A DNA stretch of 64,000 nucleotides. Origin: Rhynchosporium graminicola (Eukaryota; Ascomycota; Leotiomycetes; Helotiales; Ploettnerulaceae). The stretch spans positions 264,339 through 328,338 of the forward strand of contig FJUW01000028.1 of NCBI GenBank assembly GCA_900074885.1. Reading direction: 5' to 3'. Made by a program: the position numbers and the translations under genes. Positions 35,160-46,341 of this stretch are shown one piece after another (the first letter of the stretch is position 1; every line of letters starts with the position of its first letter). Under the pieces are notes generated by a model, which saw only the letters and a list, made by a program, of their open reading frames with translations, ran no database searches and was not told the origin of the DNA.

Positions 35160-38100
35160 ATGACAGACAACCACGATCCCAATGGTGCATACACCGAGGT
35201 CTTCGAGGAGGGCAAGGACTCGCAGCAGTCACAAACCATCCACCGAATCCGCGCCAATTCCAGTATCATGCAACTGAAGAAGATTCTCGGTGAGTACAGC
35301 TCTTCAACCGGCCCATGACCTGATGTAGAACTCCTGCGAGGTTCACTGTACTAATTCCGAGTCTTGGGATGCTATAGTTGCCAATCGAGGAGAAATCCGT
35401 AAGTACATTCTTCCTCAAATGCTGTGCGAGGGTAATATGCTGATTCTGTGTAGCTATTCGTGTAAGTACTCTACTTGGTGGGGTAAACCCCAACGAATTT
35501 ACTAACCCACGTCTGATAATCTAGATCTTTCGTACTGTAAGTCGCATTCTTGAACGCTTTCTTGTGGGCTTTGTGAGTTCACGCAGACACTAATTCAGTT
35601 TCTAGGCACACGAACTCTCCCTCCAGACTGTCGCAGTTTTCAGGTACCAGTTGTTATTCGGTGGTACATACGCGGGGCTAATGGATTGACAGTTATGAGG
35701 ACCGACTTAGCATGCACAGACAAAGTCAGTTGTCCCTCGCACAGTCTTGTCCAAGAAGCAACTTCTAATCAACATCTTATTTATAGAAGCTGATGAAGCC
35801 TACGTTATCGGAAAACGTGGACAATATACTCCAGTTGGTGCATACTTGGCGGGTGATGAGATCATCAAGATTGCCCTGCAACATGGCGTTCAGATGATCC
35901 ATCCTGGTAAGAGGACTGTGTAGCTTCCCCAGAAAGCCCCTCTGATCTCTGCTGCAGGTTATGGATTCCTTTCCGAAAATGCAGAATTTGCTCGAAATGT
36001 TGAGAAGGCTGGCCTTATTGTGTGTTGAACTCAAATGTGATGACTCTTGATTCATTGCTGATATGTGTCTGCAGTTCGTCGGACCCTCCCCCGAAGTCAT
36101 CGACTCCCTTGGTGACAAGGTATCTGCGAGAACCCTCGCGATCAAGGCTGGTGTGCCTGTTGTGCCTGGAACCGACGGGGCCGTTGACAAGTTCGAGGAC
36201 GTCAAGAAATTCACCGATGAACATGGATTTCCAATTATCATCAAGGCAGCATACGGAGGTGGTGGACGTGGGATGAGAGTTGTGCGAGAACAGAAAGACC
36301 TGGAAGATTCGTTCCAACGAGCCACTTCTGAGGCCAAGTCTGCCTTCGGCAATGGCACTGTCTTTGTGGAGCGATTCCTCGACAAGCCCAAGCACATCGA
36401 AGTCCAACTCTTGGGAGATAACCACGGAAACATCGTACATTTGTATGAGCGTGATTGTTCCGTTCAGAGAAGACATCAAAAGGTGGTTGAATTAGCCCCA
36501 GCCAAGGATCTTCCTGCCGAAGTCAGAGACAACCTCCTCAAGGATGCTGTGAAGCTGGCGCGGTCAGTCAACTACCGCAATGCTGGAACTGCGGAGTTCT
36601 TGGTTGATCAACAGAACCGATACTACTTCATCGAGATCAACCCTCGTATCCAGGTCGAGCATACGATCACTGAAGAGATCACTGGCATTGATCTCATTGC
36701 TGCTCAAATTCAAATTGCTGCAGGTGCCACTTTGGCTCAGCTAGGGCTTACCCAGGACCGAATTTCTACTCGCGGTTTCGCTATCCAATGTCGTATCACG
36801 ACTGAAGATCCCTCCACGGGATTCTCACCTGATACTGGGAAGATCGAGGTTTACAGATCCGCTGGTGGTAACGGCGTACGCTTAGATGGAGGGTCCGGTT
36901 TCTGTATGGAGTCCCAGCTTCTTCCCCTTCTTTTCCATGTCTCCAGAGTTCCTTGAGATATGCCTACTCCTTTTTCTGACACATTTGAATGACAAACTGC
37001 TAACGGTTGTTTTAGCCGGAGCAATCATTACTCGTAAGTCTATTTTCCGACATATCCATGGAAGTTCAAATGCAATCAATGTCCTCAGAAATCTTTGGGA
37101 CTTCACCCAGATGTCCCAAAATTCTCACAGAATATTGCATCTACATAAAAGATGCAACCATCCCAATGTCCTGTCTGTGTTTGCCGACATCAATATGTCT
37201 TTTGTTTCAATTTCATGTCTACCTTTGCTAACATTCGACATCAAGCGTTCTACGACTCTATGGTCAGCCGGCCCATTCTCCCCCTAAATCCCTTGTACTG
37301 ATTGTTTATAGCTTGTCAAGTGCACTTGCCATGGATCTACTTACGAGATAGCCCGTAGAAAAATGCTGAGGTGAGTTGTCTACTTGCCAGTATGAATCAA
37401 TAGTGTCTGACGATTTGCAGAGCCCTGGTTGAGTTCCGTATCCGCGGAGTCAAGACAAATATCCCTTTCTTGGCATCTCTCCTCACACATCCTACATTCA
37501 TTGAGAGCAACTGCTGGACAACCTTCATTGACGACACACCTGAATTGTTCGATCTTGTCGGTAGTCAAAATCGTGCCCAGAAGCTCGTGAGTTCGCATCT
37601 TCGCACTTAACCCGTGTAAACTGACCACTCGAACAGCTTGCTTACCTTGGAGATGTTGCCGTTAACGGATCTCAAATCGCTGGCCAGGTCGGTGAACCTA
37701 AGTTCAAGGGCGATATCATCATGCCTGAACTCTTCACCGACGATGGAAAGAAAATCGACACTAGCGTACCATGTCAGAAGGGCTGGAGAAATATCATCGT
37801 TGAGGAAGGTCCCGAGGCCTTCGCAAAGGCTGTTCGAAAGAACAAGGGCTGTCTACTTATGGACACAACTTGGCGTGATGCTCATCAGTCGCTCTTAGCC
37901 ACAAGGGTCCGAACAGTCGACTTATTGAACATTGCCAAGGAGACGAGTCACGCCTACAGTAACCTTTACAGTCTCGAGTGCTGGGGGGGTGCTACTTTCG
38001 ATGTCGCCATGCGTTTCCTATACGAGGATCCCTGGGACAGACTCCGAAAGATGCGAAAGCTCATTCCCAATATCCCCTTCCAAATGTTGCTTCGTGGTGC

Positions 38101-40047
38101 AAACGGTGTTGCGTACTCTTCCTTGCCAGATAACGCCATCTTTCATTTCTGCGAGCAAGCCAAGAAGCATGGTGTTGATATTTTCCGAATTTTCGATGCT
38201 CTGAATGATATTGCCCAACTTGAAGTTGGGATCAAGGCAGTTCATAAGGCAGGAGGTGTTGTTGAAGGAACTGTATGCTACTCGGGAGATAGTAAGTCTA
38301 TTCCATCTTGGCTGTGATATATTTCCCAATACTGGGATCTCTAAGCCCCAAAATTGTGTTATGCGAAGCACGCAGACTCTCAATGTCGCCAAAAAGCTTT
38401 GGGACATTACTAGGGCTTATTTCCCTGTCGTCCGAAACTGTTGCGGTATGTATACACACAGACGTACTAACACGGTGGTAGTGTTGAACCCCAAGAAGAA
38501 GTATAACCTCGAGTACTACTTGAAATTGGTCGATGAACTTGTTGGAATGAACATTCACATTCTAGGAATAAAGGACATGGCTGGTGTTTGTGGGTCTTCC
38601 CTCCAACTACTGACGAATATACATACTCACATCATGATCAGTGAAGCCAAGAGCCGCGACTTTGTTGATCGGAGCCATCCGCAAGAAGTACCCAGATCTT
38701 CCCATCCACGTACACACTCACGACTCTGCCGGTACTGGTGTTGCATCCATGGTCGCATGCGCGAATGCTGGTGCAGATGCTGTTGATACCGCAACTGACA
38801 GTCTTTCTGGAATGACTTCCCAACCAAGTGTTGGTGCTGTTCTTGCGTCATTGGAAGGATCTGAGCAAGATCCTGGGTTGAATGTGCACCACGTCCGGGC
38901 AATCGATACCTACTGGGCTCAGCTCCGTCTCTTGTACTCGCCATTCGAGGCTCATCTCAATGGCCCAGATCCTGAGGTGTATGAGCACGAGATCCCTGGT
39001 GGTCAATTGACAAACATGATGTTCCAAGCCCAACAGCTTGGTCTCGGTGCTCAATGGGCCGAGACAAAGAAGGCTTACGAACAAGCAAACGACTTGCTTG
39101 GCGACATTGTCAAGGTCACCCCAACTTCAAAGGTTGTTGGTGATTTGGCTCAATTCATGGTGTCTAACAAGCTCACCTTCGACGATGTTCAGAAGAGGGC
39201 TGGCGAGCTTGATTTCCCCGGCTCGGTCCTTGAATTCTTCGAAGGTCTTATGGGTCAACCGTACGGTGGTTTCCCTGAGCCTCTCAGAACCAATGCCCTC
39301 CGTGGAAGACGTAAGCTTGATCAGCGACCTGGGCTCACCCTGAAGCCTCTTGATCTGGCTGCGATCAAGAAGGATATTCACACAAAATACGGAAGCGTTA
39401 CCGAGTGTGATGTTGCAAGTTATGCCATGTACCCCAAGGTTTTTGAAGATTACCGCAAATTCACACAGAAGTACGGTGATTTGAGTGTCCTCCCAACGAG
39501 ATACTTCTTGTCGAGGCCAGAAATCGGAGAGGAGTTTCACGTGGAGCTTGAGAAGGGTAAGATTCTGATCTTGAAGCTTCTTGCTGTTGGCCCCTTGTCA
39601 GATACTACAGGCCAGAGAGAAGTGTTCTACGAGATGAATGGCAAGTACTCAGAGCCTAAATGCAGACCATCGGATAGCTAACAATTTACAGGTGAGGTTC
39701 GCCAAGTCACAGTTGACGACAACAATGCTGCCGTCGAGAACACTAGCAGGCCTAAGGCAGATCCTGGAGACAGCAGCCAAGTCGGTGCACCAATGTCTGG
39801 TGTCGTTGTTGAGATCCGGGTTAAGGATGGTGGCGAGGTCAAGAAGGGTGACCCAATAGCTGTTCTCAGTGCCATGAAGATGGTGAGTACCCTCCTTATC
39901 TCAAAAATATAAACACTAACAGGTAAACAGGAAATGGTTATCTCCGCACCTCACGCGGGTAAGGTTGGCTCGATCCAGATCAAGGAGGGTGATTCGGTTG
40001 GAGGCGCCGATCTTATCTGCAAGATTGTTAAACCGGAGCACAAGTAG
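35160..40047 (+). CDS. PYC1: Pyruvate carboxylase
   Basis: Eighteen exons join in phase to 1191 aa, the usual fungal length. Boundaries: 35160-35289, 35378-35398, 35454-35461, 35525-35536, 35606-35643, 35693-35724, 35787-35906, 35958-36019, 36075-36903, 37016-37033, 37246-37262, 37312-37370, 37421-37586, 37637-38291, 38482-38583, 38642-39640, 39692-39882, 39931-40047. It makes oxaloacetate from pyruvate, bicarbonate and ATP. The biotin carboxylase part has KKILVANRGEIPIRIFRTA, the ATP-grasp loop [11 protein letters not shown] and [10 protein letters not shown]. The carboxyltransferase part has [28 protein letters not shown] and the metal-binding [11 protein letters not shown]. The biotinyl domain has SAMKMEM, with biotin on K1152, split by the last intron. 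There is no mitochondrial presequence, so it is probably cytosolic. The intron at 39641-39691 starts with GC, not GT. Confidence 0.97.
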
Positions 40048-40394
40048 ATATCTTAGGAGCGTATACTGGAGTAATACCGGTCCAGAGGGACTGATATGGA
40101 AGATGATAAATAGATAATTGGTGAAAATTGTTCAGGAGGCTTAGAGAGCGGAGGGTGCGGCAAGTGTGATTCAAACCTAGTTATGATCATTCTCTCAGTT
40201 TGTTAGCTGCTATCAATACCTACCTGCCTACCACCATGTCTCGTTTTCTAGCATCGACACGTGCGGTGTGAGCGAAATACGACGTATCCTAACGTTACCT
40301 CTTGTGAGGATACCAAACTGATTGATGGCTAGGCCAACCTGGGTAGAAGACCAGCCTGCGTACCAATCCATCATCGGCGGAGATCTCGTCTTCC

Positions 40395-40561
40395 ACAAAT
40401 AGTCACTTTCGCAATGTCATAAAATGTATATATGACATTAAGGTAACATTTAGTAATATCCTATGATATCTCTATGATTTTGACCTTTCGTCATAAGATA
40501 GTTTTCCAGAGTATTCTTAATGTCATATAATCTCTAGATGACTTCCTTCCAAGACAAATAG
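40395..40561. mobile_element. Possible 151-bp AT-rich insertion with 8-bp flanking repeats
   Basis: ACAAATAG occurs at 40395-40402 and again at 40554-40561, as a target-site duplication would. The 151 bp between are much more AT-rich than the sequence just to the right. They contain the hairpin AATGTCATA...TATGACATT (40413-40439) and further ATGTCAT and TATGA words. Clear terminal inverted repeats are not visible, so this is a weak MITE-like candidate only. Confidence 0.3.
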
Positions 40562-41163
40562 CACCGCGCGCCGCCGGAAACGAATTTTCCTAGGGTGCAT
40601 TATCACCATTTGACCCTCCGCTTTTTTTAATAAGGCCATGATCCTCAAAACTACTTTGCTTCCTCGAGTACCTGCCTAAGCTTGAAGGCCGATCATCTCA
40701 AATGCAAACTGGTTGAAGTAGTCAACATCAGTACCAGAAGACTATCCTGCCTTACAGAACATGACCAGGTCCACGACTACTTACCTATCATTCAAGGATG
40801 AGTGGCGTAAATTCGTCAGTAGACATCTTGTACTCCAGCGACTGCCAGCACGCAAGCATCAGGCAACGTGGGTGGTGGTTTGGGCCTCAAAATAAACTCA
40901 TTCATTTGGTCCTGAGCGCTCGGACACAGTCCCGAAGTTTGGTTGCACTTACTGTATTGTATGTAGCATGTCGCCCTCCTCATCCATCGATCGGTTCTGG
41001 CCTTTGTGCATATCGCACCAATCACGTCTCGCCAGCGTGCATGAGTGGGGCGGGCAAAAGCAAAAGAAAGAAGGCACTTTTCTGTTGCACGTCGTAAGTG
41101 GTGGGAGGAGGCCCTCCCGCACACGTAGGACGGACGTTTCTTCCAGGGGAGCGGGCGGGCCTG

Positions 41164-41186
41164 GCCTGCCTGCCTGCCTGCCTGCT
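41164..41186. repeat. (CCTG)n microsatellite
   Basis: Five to six CCTG units in non-coding sequence. It is the complementary orientation of the CAGG array at 5921-6000. Confidence 0.85.
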
Positions 41187-41551
41187 TCTGGAGGGGATGT
41201 GAGGGGGATTTGGGTGAGTGATGGAGCTGTTTGGGAAATCGCCGATAGATAGATAGGTTTCCACGGCTTGTGTGATTGGGTGATGGGCGATAAAGTGGGT
41301 ATAGTCTGCTTTGGGAATACTTGCACATTCCCCCCTCCCTCCCTTCCTCCCTCAGCTCAGCAGTGTATACTTAGCACAGCACGACTCTGACTGAGATGCT
41401 TCGATGGTAAAACGTCATGTCATGTACCGTGACCGATGAGCAACGTACTCTAGCCAGCCATAACCATCAAGCACTGACTCTCCCTGACTCCTATTGGATT
41501 TTCTCACTACACCACACACGTGTGCAAACGCCCAAAGCTGCTACCTATCCT

Positions 41552-41582
41552 TTCCTCTCCTCTCCTCTCCTCTCCTCTCCTC
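41552..41582. repeat. (TCCTC)n microsatellite
   Basis: Six TCCTC units in a pyrimidine-rich tract about 780 nt upstream of the small gene at 42364. Confidence 0.85.
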
Positions 41583-42363
41583 TATCCAGATCTGATCAAG
41601 ACAACAAAGAAGCATCCCCCGCGATCGCGCTAAAGCAATCGATAACCTCCTCGCCCCACTATTCGTCATGACTTCCCCGGACCGGGCCAGCTTGATTCAC
41701 ATAGGGCTCTTTGAAGTTTCACAAGCTTTCGCCAATCGGCGTATGACTAAGTAGGATTAGTATGGAACAGTTCCAATCGTCGACCTACGATTGGGCCTCT
41801 CCATTCGATTACTGTGGACGATCTGGAACGGAAGTCGTGCAGGGTTCGGTGAGGTGTGGAGGGAGGGGTACAGTAAGGTTTGGCCCGTCACTTGTAAATT
41901 GACATTATTCAGGAGGAAAGGCTTTGAATGGCTTGGAAGGAGGGGTTTGGTTGGTTGTGAGAAGGGATCATGCCATGTTTGAGGGGCAGGGTACTAAGTG
42001 CTCAGACGAGTCAGAGTTATGTTTATCTACGAGGCTGAGTTGGTATGTGGAGGATCTGGGGACGATGCTGGGGTGCGGCGCTGATGGGTGAACCTATTCT
42101 CGATTGATGAGCGTCATTTCTGGGTCTGCATTGGGATCGAAGCTGCTTTGGATCGGATTCGAAGGGTAGGTGCTTATTGTTGCAGAGCATCGCATGTGCG
42201 CCGCGGGGGAATTTCGTGATATATCAATGAGCTTTCCCCTTCCACTCTATCTGCACATCACGTAAACCAAACGAACAAAACAAACCGTCTACAATAACCT
42301 TCAAACGAACTCAACACACACAATTCAAACACCTTCTTTCTCAAATAAACCTCGTATATCAAA

Positions 42364-42783
42364 ATGGTCGCTTCAGCAACAACGAACTCCGTCACTGGAG
42401 GCACCAGCACCAAGTCAACTCCAGTTAATAACACCGGCGCTTCGTTTTCTGCACGACGAGTAAGTAGAGATCCATGACAATTCCCCCCAAGATTCAACCA
42501 AGAATATTCCCATGCACGAATATTGAGCTCCTAACTGACAGTACTCCACAAACAGAGCTCGCAAGGCACACTCTTCTCAGGCCTCGTGAACCAGAAGCGA
42601 AACAGCGGCGATGCCGCAGCACAAGCACGAAGGGAGAGCTTCAATGACATGAAGCCCGCTCCTGGATTGATTGGCAAGATGTGGAACAAGTATGTCACTA
42701 CATTCGACCCATTAGATGACATATTAAAGCGTGTCGCTAACACAAGTCGCTTTAGCTTCGTCGCTGGTTCACCACCAAAGTAA
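42364..42783 (+). CDS. Small uncharacterised protein with IGKMWNN motif
   Basis: Three exons (42364-42459, 42556-42689, 42756-42783) join in phase to 85 aa. The Ser/Thr-rich N-terminus (MVASATTNSVTGGTST) leads to SFSARRSSQGTLFSGLVNQK, then a polar helix-like segment RRESFNDMKPAPGLIGKMWN and the end NFVAGSPPK. Both introns have GTAAGT or GTATGT donors, and the second has a GCTAACA branch site. I recall similar small fungal proteins being annotated as conidiation-specific, but I cannot confirm this and assign no role. There is no signal peptide or membrane segment. The next gene, 43448-43851, shares the C-terminal IGKM(W/F)NN motif in the same orientation, so the two may be diverged paralogues. 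Confidence 0.8.
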
Positions 42784-43447
42784 AGTGTTGTTAGCATCAG
42801 GGAATGGAAGGATTGGAGTCGTGATTCTATTATGTTTCAATCTCATAGTCCGGCAAATGAGCGTGCTGGACTGAAGGCGCAATGGGTATCTCTAGCGGTT
42901 GTATATTTTTTGTACGTGGCGATCTTTGAGGATTGTACACTTAGGTCACATGAATGAAAAGATCAATGAAATTTTTAAAATCATAACCAGATCTCTGTTT
43001 CATTCCGCCAAGTATTGACAATTCATCGATGTGAAGAAGCAACCACAATGACGATTTCACACTGTTTCAACCACGTCGCTCTGATCGTCAGGAGCGCTAG
43101 AGATCTAGAGGCGAATTCCACTAGTCCTCGTAGTGCATTTTCCGAAGCACAGTAGTGACGACCCTGAACATGACGCTGGGCTTGCACCTGCTGCATTTGA
43201 TAAATGGCTCTTCCGGAAGGAGCCACTTACAGCCCACAGATGGTTGATTATGTAAAGTAGCTGAAGAGAAAGAAGGCGGTTCTGAGCGGGTTGACAGTTC
43301 CTTAAGACAGGATCGAAGACGTAAGGAATATACTACATCTACACAATTGCAACCACAGCCACAGCCACATCTCTCAAAACCCTCACATCACACCAAACCC
43401 AAACCCAAACCCGGACACAAAACCCAAACCTCAGTACCGACACAAAG
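42784..43447. other. Spacer between the two small genes
   Basis: No gene seen. The last 110 nt before the next ATG are rich in CA, with degenerate CCCAAA and CACAGC repeats (about 43347-43430). These are probably the 5' leader of the next small gene. Confidence 0.5.
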
Positions 43448-43851
43448 ATGTCCAACACAGCCAACACCGCAGACCAGACGGCGGAGAAAGGCTTCCTCGC
43501 CAACCTCGTATCGGGAAAGACACCCGGCGTCAAGAATATCGAGGCGGCGTACAGTCGAGCAGGAGCATCGAATCACCATACACCAGGAGCGGCGACCAGG
43601 CTCGGAAGCCAGGACCAAGCTTCTGGTGCTCAAGAGGCACAGGGAGTTGGAAGTGAGAAGTTCAAGAATGGGTTTAGTGATCAGAGACAGGAGGTGCGTA
43701 CCTATCTAGATCCGTAGATCCACTTGAGATGCAGAGCAGAGGGGAGTCTTGATGGTCGTGGATGTGTTTGCTAATGCGTTTTTGGTTACAGCCGACTGCT
43801 ATTGGAAAGATGTTCAATAATATGATCAATGGAACGGATAAGACGAAGTGA
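43448..43851 (+). CDS. Small uncharacterised protein with IGKMFNN motif
   Basis: Two exons (43448-43693 and 43792-43851) join in phase to 101 aa. It starts MSNTANTADQTAEKGFLANL, continues with a polar part rich in Gly, Ala, Ser and Gln (SRAGASNHHTPGAATRLGSQ), and the second exon encodes PTAIGKMFNNMINGTDKTK. The intron has GTGCGT donor and GGTTACAG acceptor signals. Its composition (no Cys, few hydrophobics) suggests a small, largely disordered hydrophilic protein. The C-terminal motif and the N-terminal F-x-x-L pattern resemble the upstream neighbour at 42364-42783. Function unknown. Confidence 0.75.
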
Positions 43852-44450
43852 AGGCAGGGAGGGGGGCACTTGAGTCGGGGTTTGGGCTCAGGAGATAGAC
43901 ATGACAGAACATCATCTGGGCACGTATGAAGGCGTTTGGGAGGTCAGGCGAAGTATGTAATATGTACTATATTTCTTCATCGTAGATCTGAGAGATTGGA
44001 TCGGAAGCATACAATGAAGTTATGCTTTGCACATACGTCATCGTGGGATCTGAGACGCTGAGAAATGATTTTGAAGAATGCTTTCAAGTTTGCATTGTGT
44101 GCTACAATACCTAGGTAATCGTGCGTGCTATTTTCGCAGCACTTTGACGTCCATTGTGAGTTAATCTCCACGATGATAGCCTCGAGAAAACCAAGAAAAG
44201 TCATGCCCACGCCCGGAATCCCAACTCCATTCACAAGGTTCACGAAAAGCGCAATAATGTAGACTGCTACAAGCCGGTATGGAAGCCGGTCGGGCTCTTA
44301 GCCGTAGCTGCTCCATAGGAGTGCTGATGTGTATGAGCTGCTTGTTTGTGACTGACATTCAAAGTACATGCAAATGTCCGAAATCAAACCAGCACGCCCC
44401 GTTCCATACCATTCCAGTCATGCAGATTTTACCACTTGTGTGCGATCCTC
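43852..44450. other. Convergent intergenic region
   Basis: No gene seen between the small gene (+) and the ribosomal protein L11 gene (-). Both 3' flanks lie here. Confidence 0.45.
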
Positions 44451-45110
44451 TTATCTAACAATTCCCTCGAATCGGTTCTTGAACCACTTGACGGTCTCAT
44501 CACGCTTGATCTTGTGGGCAGATCCAACATGGGTCTTGCAGCGACGACGCTTGGCAACACGCTCACCAGGACGGGTCCTATATATTGTCAATGTCATCCG
44601 GTAAGTTTCGAGGGCTAGTACTAACATGCAGCAGAAGAAATCCATTCCGTAAATTCCGATCGCAGGGTCGTACTTGATTCCGAGATCGATGTGCTCGCTG
44701 ATACCGAAACCGAAGTTACCAGTCTCGGAGAAGTTTCGCTTGCGGAGCTCGTACTCCTTGACCTTCAATCCACGCTCCAAGATCTCCTCAGCCTTTGGTC
44801 CGCGGACAGTGACGTGAACAGCGATCTTCTCGTTACGACGGATACCGAAGGTTCGGACAGTGTAGCGGGCCTTGCTGTAGACGGGAGTTTGACCAGACAG
44901 TTGTTCCAAGACCTTTGCGGCACTAAAATAACTGTTAGTAAAGATTTGTCACGACATTTAACGATTCCAATGATCTCCATTTAAATTTCGAGGCGTATGT
45001 ACATACCGGGTCAATCTATCACCAGATTCTCCAACAGAGATGTTAAGAACGAGCTTCTGGATGCGGAGCTCCTTCATGGGGTTGCCGCTCTTCTCTCCGG
45101 ATTCAGCCAT
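44451..45110 (-). CDS. RPL11: 60S ribosomal protein L11 (uL5)
   Basis: Three minus-strand exons (45110-45007, 44922-44626, 44577-44451) join in phase to 175 aa, matching the family length. Sequence: [20 protein letters not shown], then [60 protein letters not shown] and the end [18 protein letters not shown]. The protein contacts 5S rRNA and helix 84 in the central protuberance of the large subunit, and enters the ribosome with uL18 and 5S rRNA via Rrs1/Rpf2 (family knowledge). It is divergent from SmB with 322 nt between the start codons. Confidence 0.97.
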
Positions 45111-45432
45111 TTTGATTGATGCTGGGGATTTGTCGTGAGGGTGGTTTATCGTCGTAGGAATAGAATGCGAGCGTTTGCTGGACCTCCAAAATCGATACTG
45201 TGTGGTCGCTTAAGAATTTGGAGATCGCTAGGCCTGATATGTGCTAGCTTCCAGCTAGCCCCCGAAATTTGGAGCCTCCTCAAAGTGAGGGCCCAGGTGC
45301 GATTCAGAAACACCAGGTCTCATCTCACGAAGCTTGCAAAAGCCTAAGATACAGACTGAAGTCGTAGAACTTCAAAAGAACATTATTTGAAACCCCCCAG
45401 AGAAGCCGCTTCCTGCGCATCTCAGAATCATC
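45111..45432. promoter_or_regulatory. Shared divergent promoter, RPL11 and SmB
   Basis: A 322-nt gap separates the two start codons, so this is a compact bidirectional promoter serving a ribosomal protein gene and a splicing gene. No TATA box is evident. A repeated GCTAG/CTAGC word lies near 45228-45258. No specific factor site is claimed. Confidence 0.5.
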
Positions 45433-46341
45433 ATGGCGAACAAGCAAGGAAAGATGGTGAGTTGACCTCTTCCTCCAGCTCTTCAAGCTTTATGTTGACA
45501 TTATAGGCTGACATTTACCCTCTCAATAGGCCGGTCTCGTGCGTTACCCTCGATCCGCAAGCTTTGATAGCTGTTACGATCCAAGATTGGTGGAGCACGT
45601 GCTGATATGGAGATAGATCAATTACCGGATGAGGGTCACCATGAATGATGGACGACAAATGGTTGGACAAATGTTGGCTTTTGACAAGGTATGAATATCA
45701 TATTATGGGATCTTCTGGGACACTGGCTCACTTGTCAATAGCATATGAACTTGGTTCTCGCAGATACCGAAGAATTCAGACGTGTCAAGCGCAAGGCGAA
45801 CAAGTCTGCTGCCCCAGGTGCCAGCGGCAGCTCAGCAGCTATGGTCGAGAACGAGGAGAAACGTACACTGGGCCTTACTATCGTCCGAGGCGCACACATC
45901 ATCTCACTATCAGTCGAGTCTCCTCCACCAGCAGACCCATCCGCAAGATTGGGAGCCAGTGCGCCAGGTGGAATTGCATCTACACTAGCTGCTGGAGCTG
46001 GAATTGCTAGACCAGCTGGAAGAGGCGCACCAATTGGATTGGCCGTATGTATAGTTATTTTTCTCTGTTGGACTCTTGCTAACATGTAATAGGGTCCTGC
46101 TGCTGGTATCGGTGGTCCTCCGGCAGGCTTCCCAGGTGGATTCCCAGGTGCACCACCATTTGGCAGAGGAGGTTAGAAAAGCTCTATTTTTTCTACTCGG
46201 TCAAACAAGCTAACTCTATGACCAGCACCGCCTCCAGGATTTGCAGGTGGCTTCCCACCACCAGGAGGACCTGGCGGATTTGGACAAGGACCACCTCCAG
46301 GATTTCCTCCAGGAGGCTTTGCACCTCCCCCAAGAAGATAG
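45433..46341 (+). CDS. SMB1: Small nuclear ribonucleoprotein SmB/SmB'
   Basis: Six exons (45433-45456, 45530-45538, 45617-45688, 45742-46044, 46093-46171, 46226-46341) join in phase to 200 aa. Core component of the heptameric Sm ring on U1, U2, U4 and U5 snRNAs in the nucleus. The Sm fold is clear: INYRMRVTMNDGRQMVGQML, AFDKHMNLVLADTEEFRRVK, then the Sm2 motif LGLTIVRGAHIISLSVESPP. The C-terminal half is the usual Gly/Pro/Ala-rich tail with repeats such as GFPGGFPGAPPFGRG and PPPGFPPGGFAPPPRR. Exon 2 is only 9 nt (Ala-Gly-Leu), a microexon needed to reach the Sm domain. Confidence 0.94.

Larger units (their letters stand above)
40048..42363. other. Intergenic region with repeats and a possible short insertion
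   Basis: No supportable gene over 2.3 kb. It holds the 3' region of pyruvate carboxylase, an AT-rich stretch flanked by a direct repeat (40403-40553), microsatellites near 41164 and 41552, and the presumed promoter of the small gene at 42364. Frames at 40800-41330 on both strands overlap repeat sequence and are not credible genes. Confidence 0.5.

Noticed and set aside
40800..41330. Overlapping frames of 80-170 codons on both strands
   Set aside because: They overlap the CCTG repeat, lack introns and recognisable domains, and contradict one another.
43390..43430. CCCAAA-type repeats resembling telomeric sequence
   Set aside because: Only a few degenerate units in the presumed leader of a small gene. 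The Pezizomycotina telomere repeat is TTAGGG, not this.
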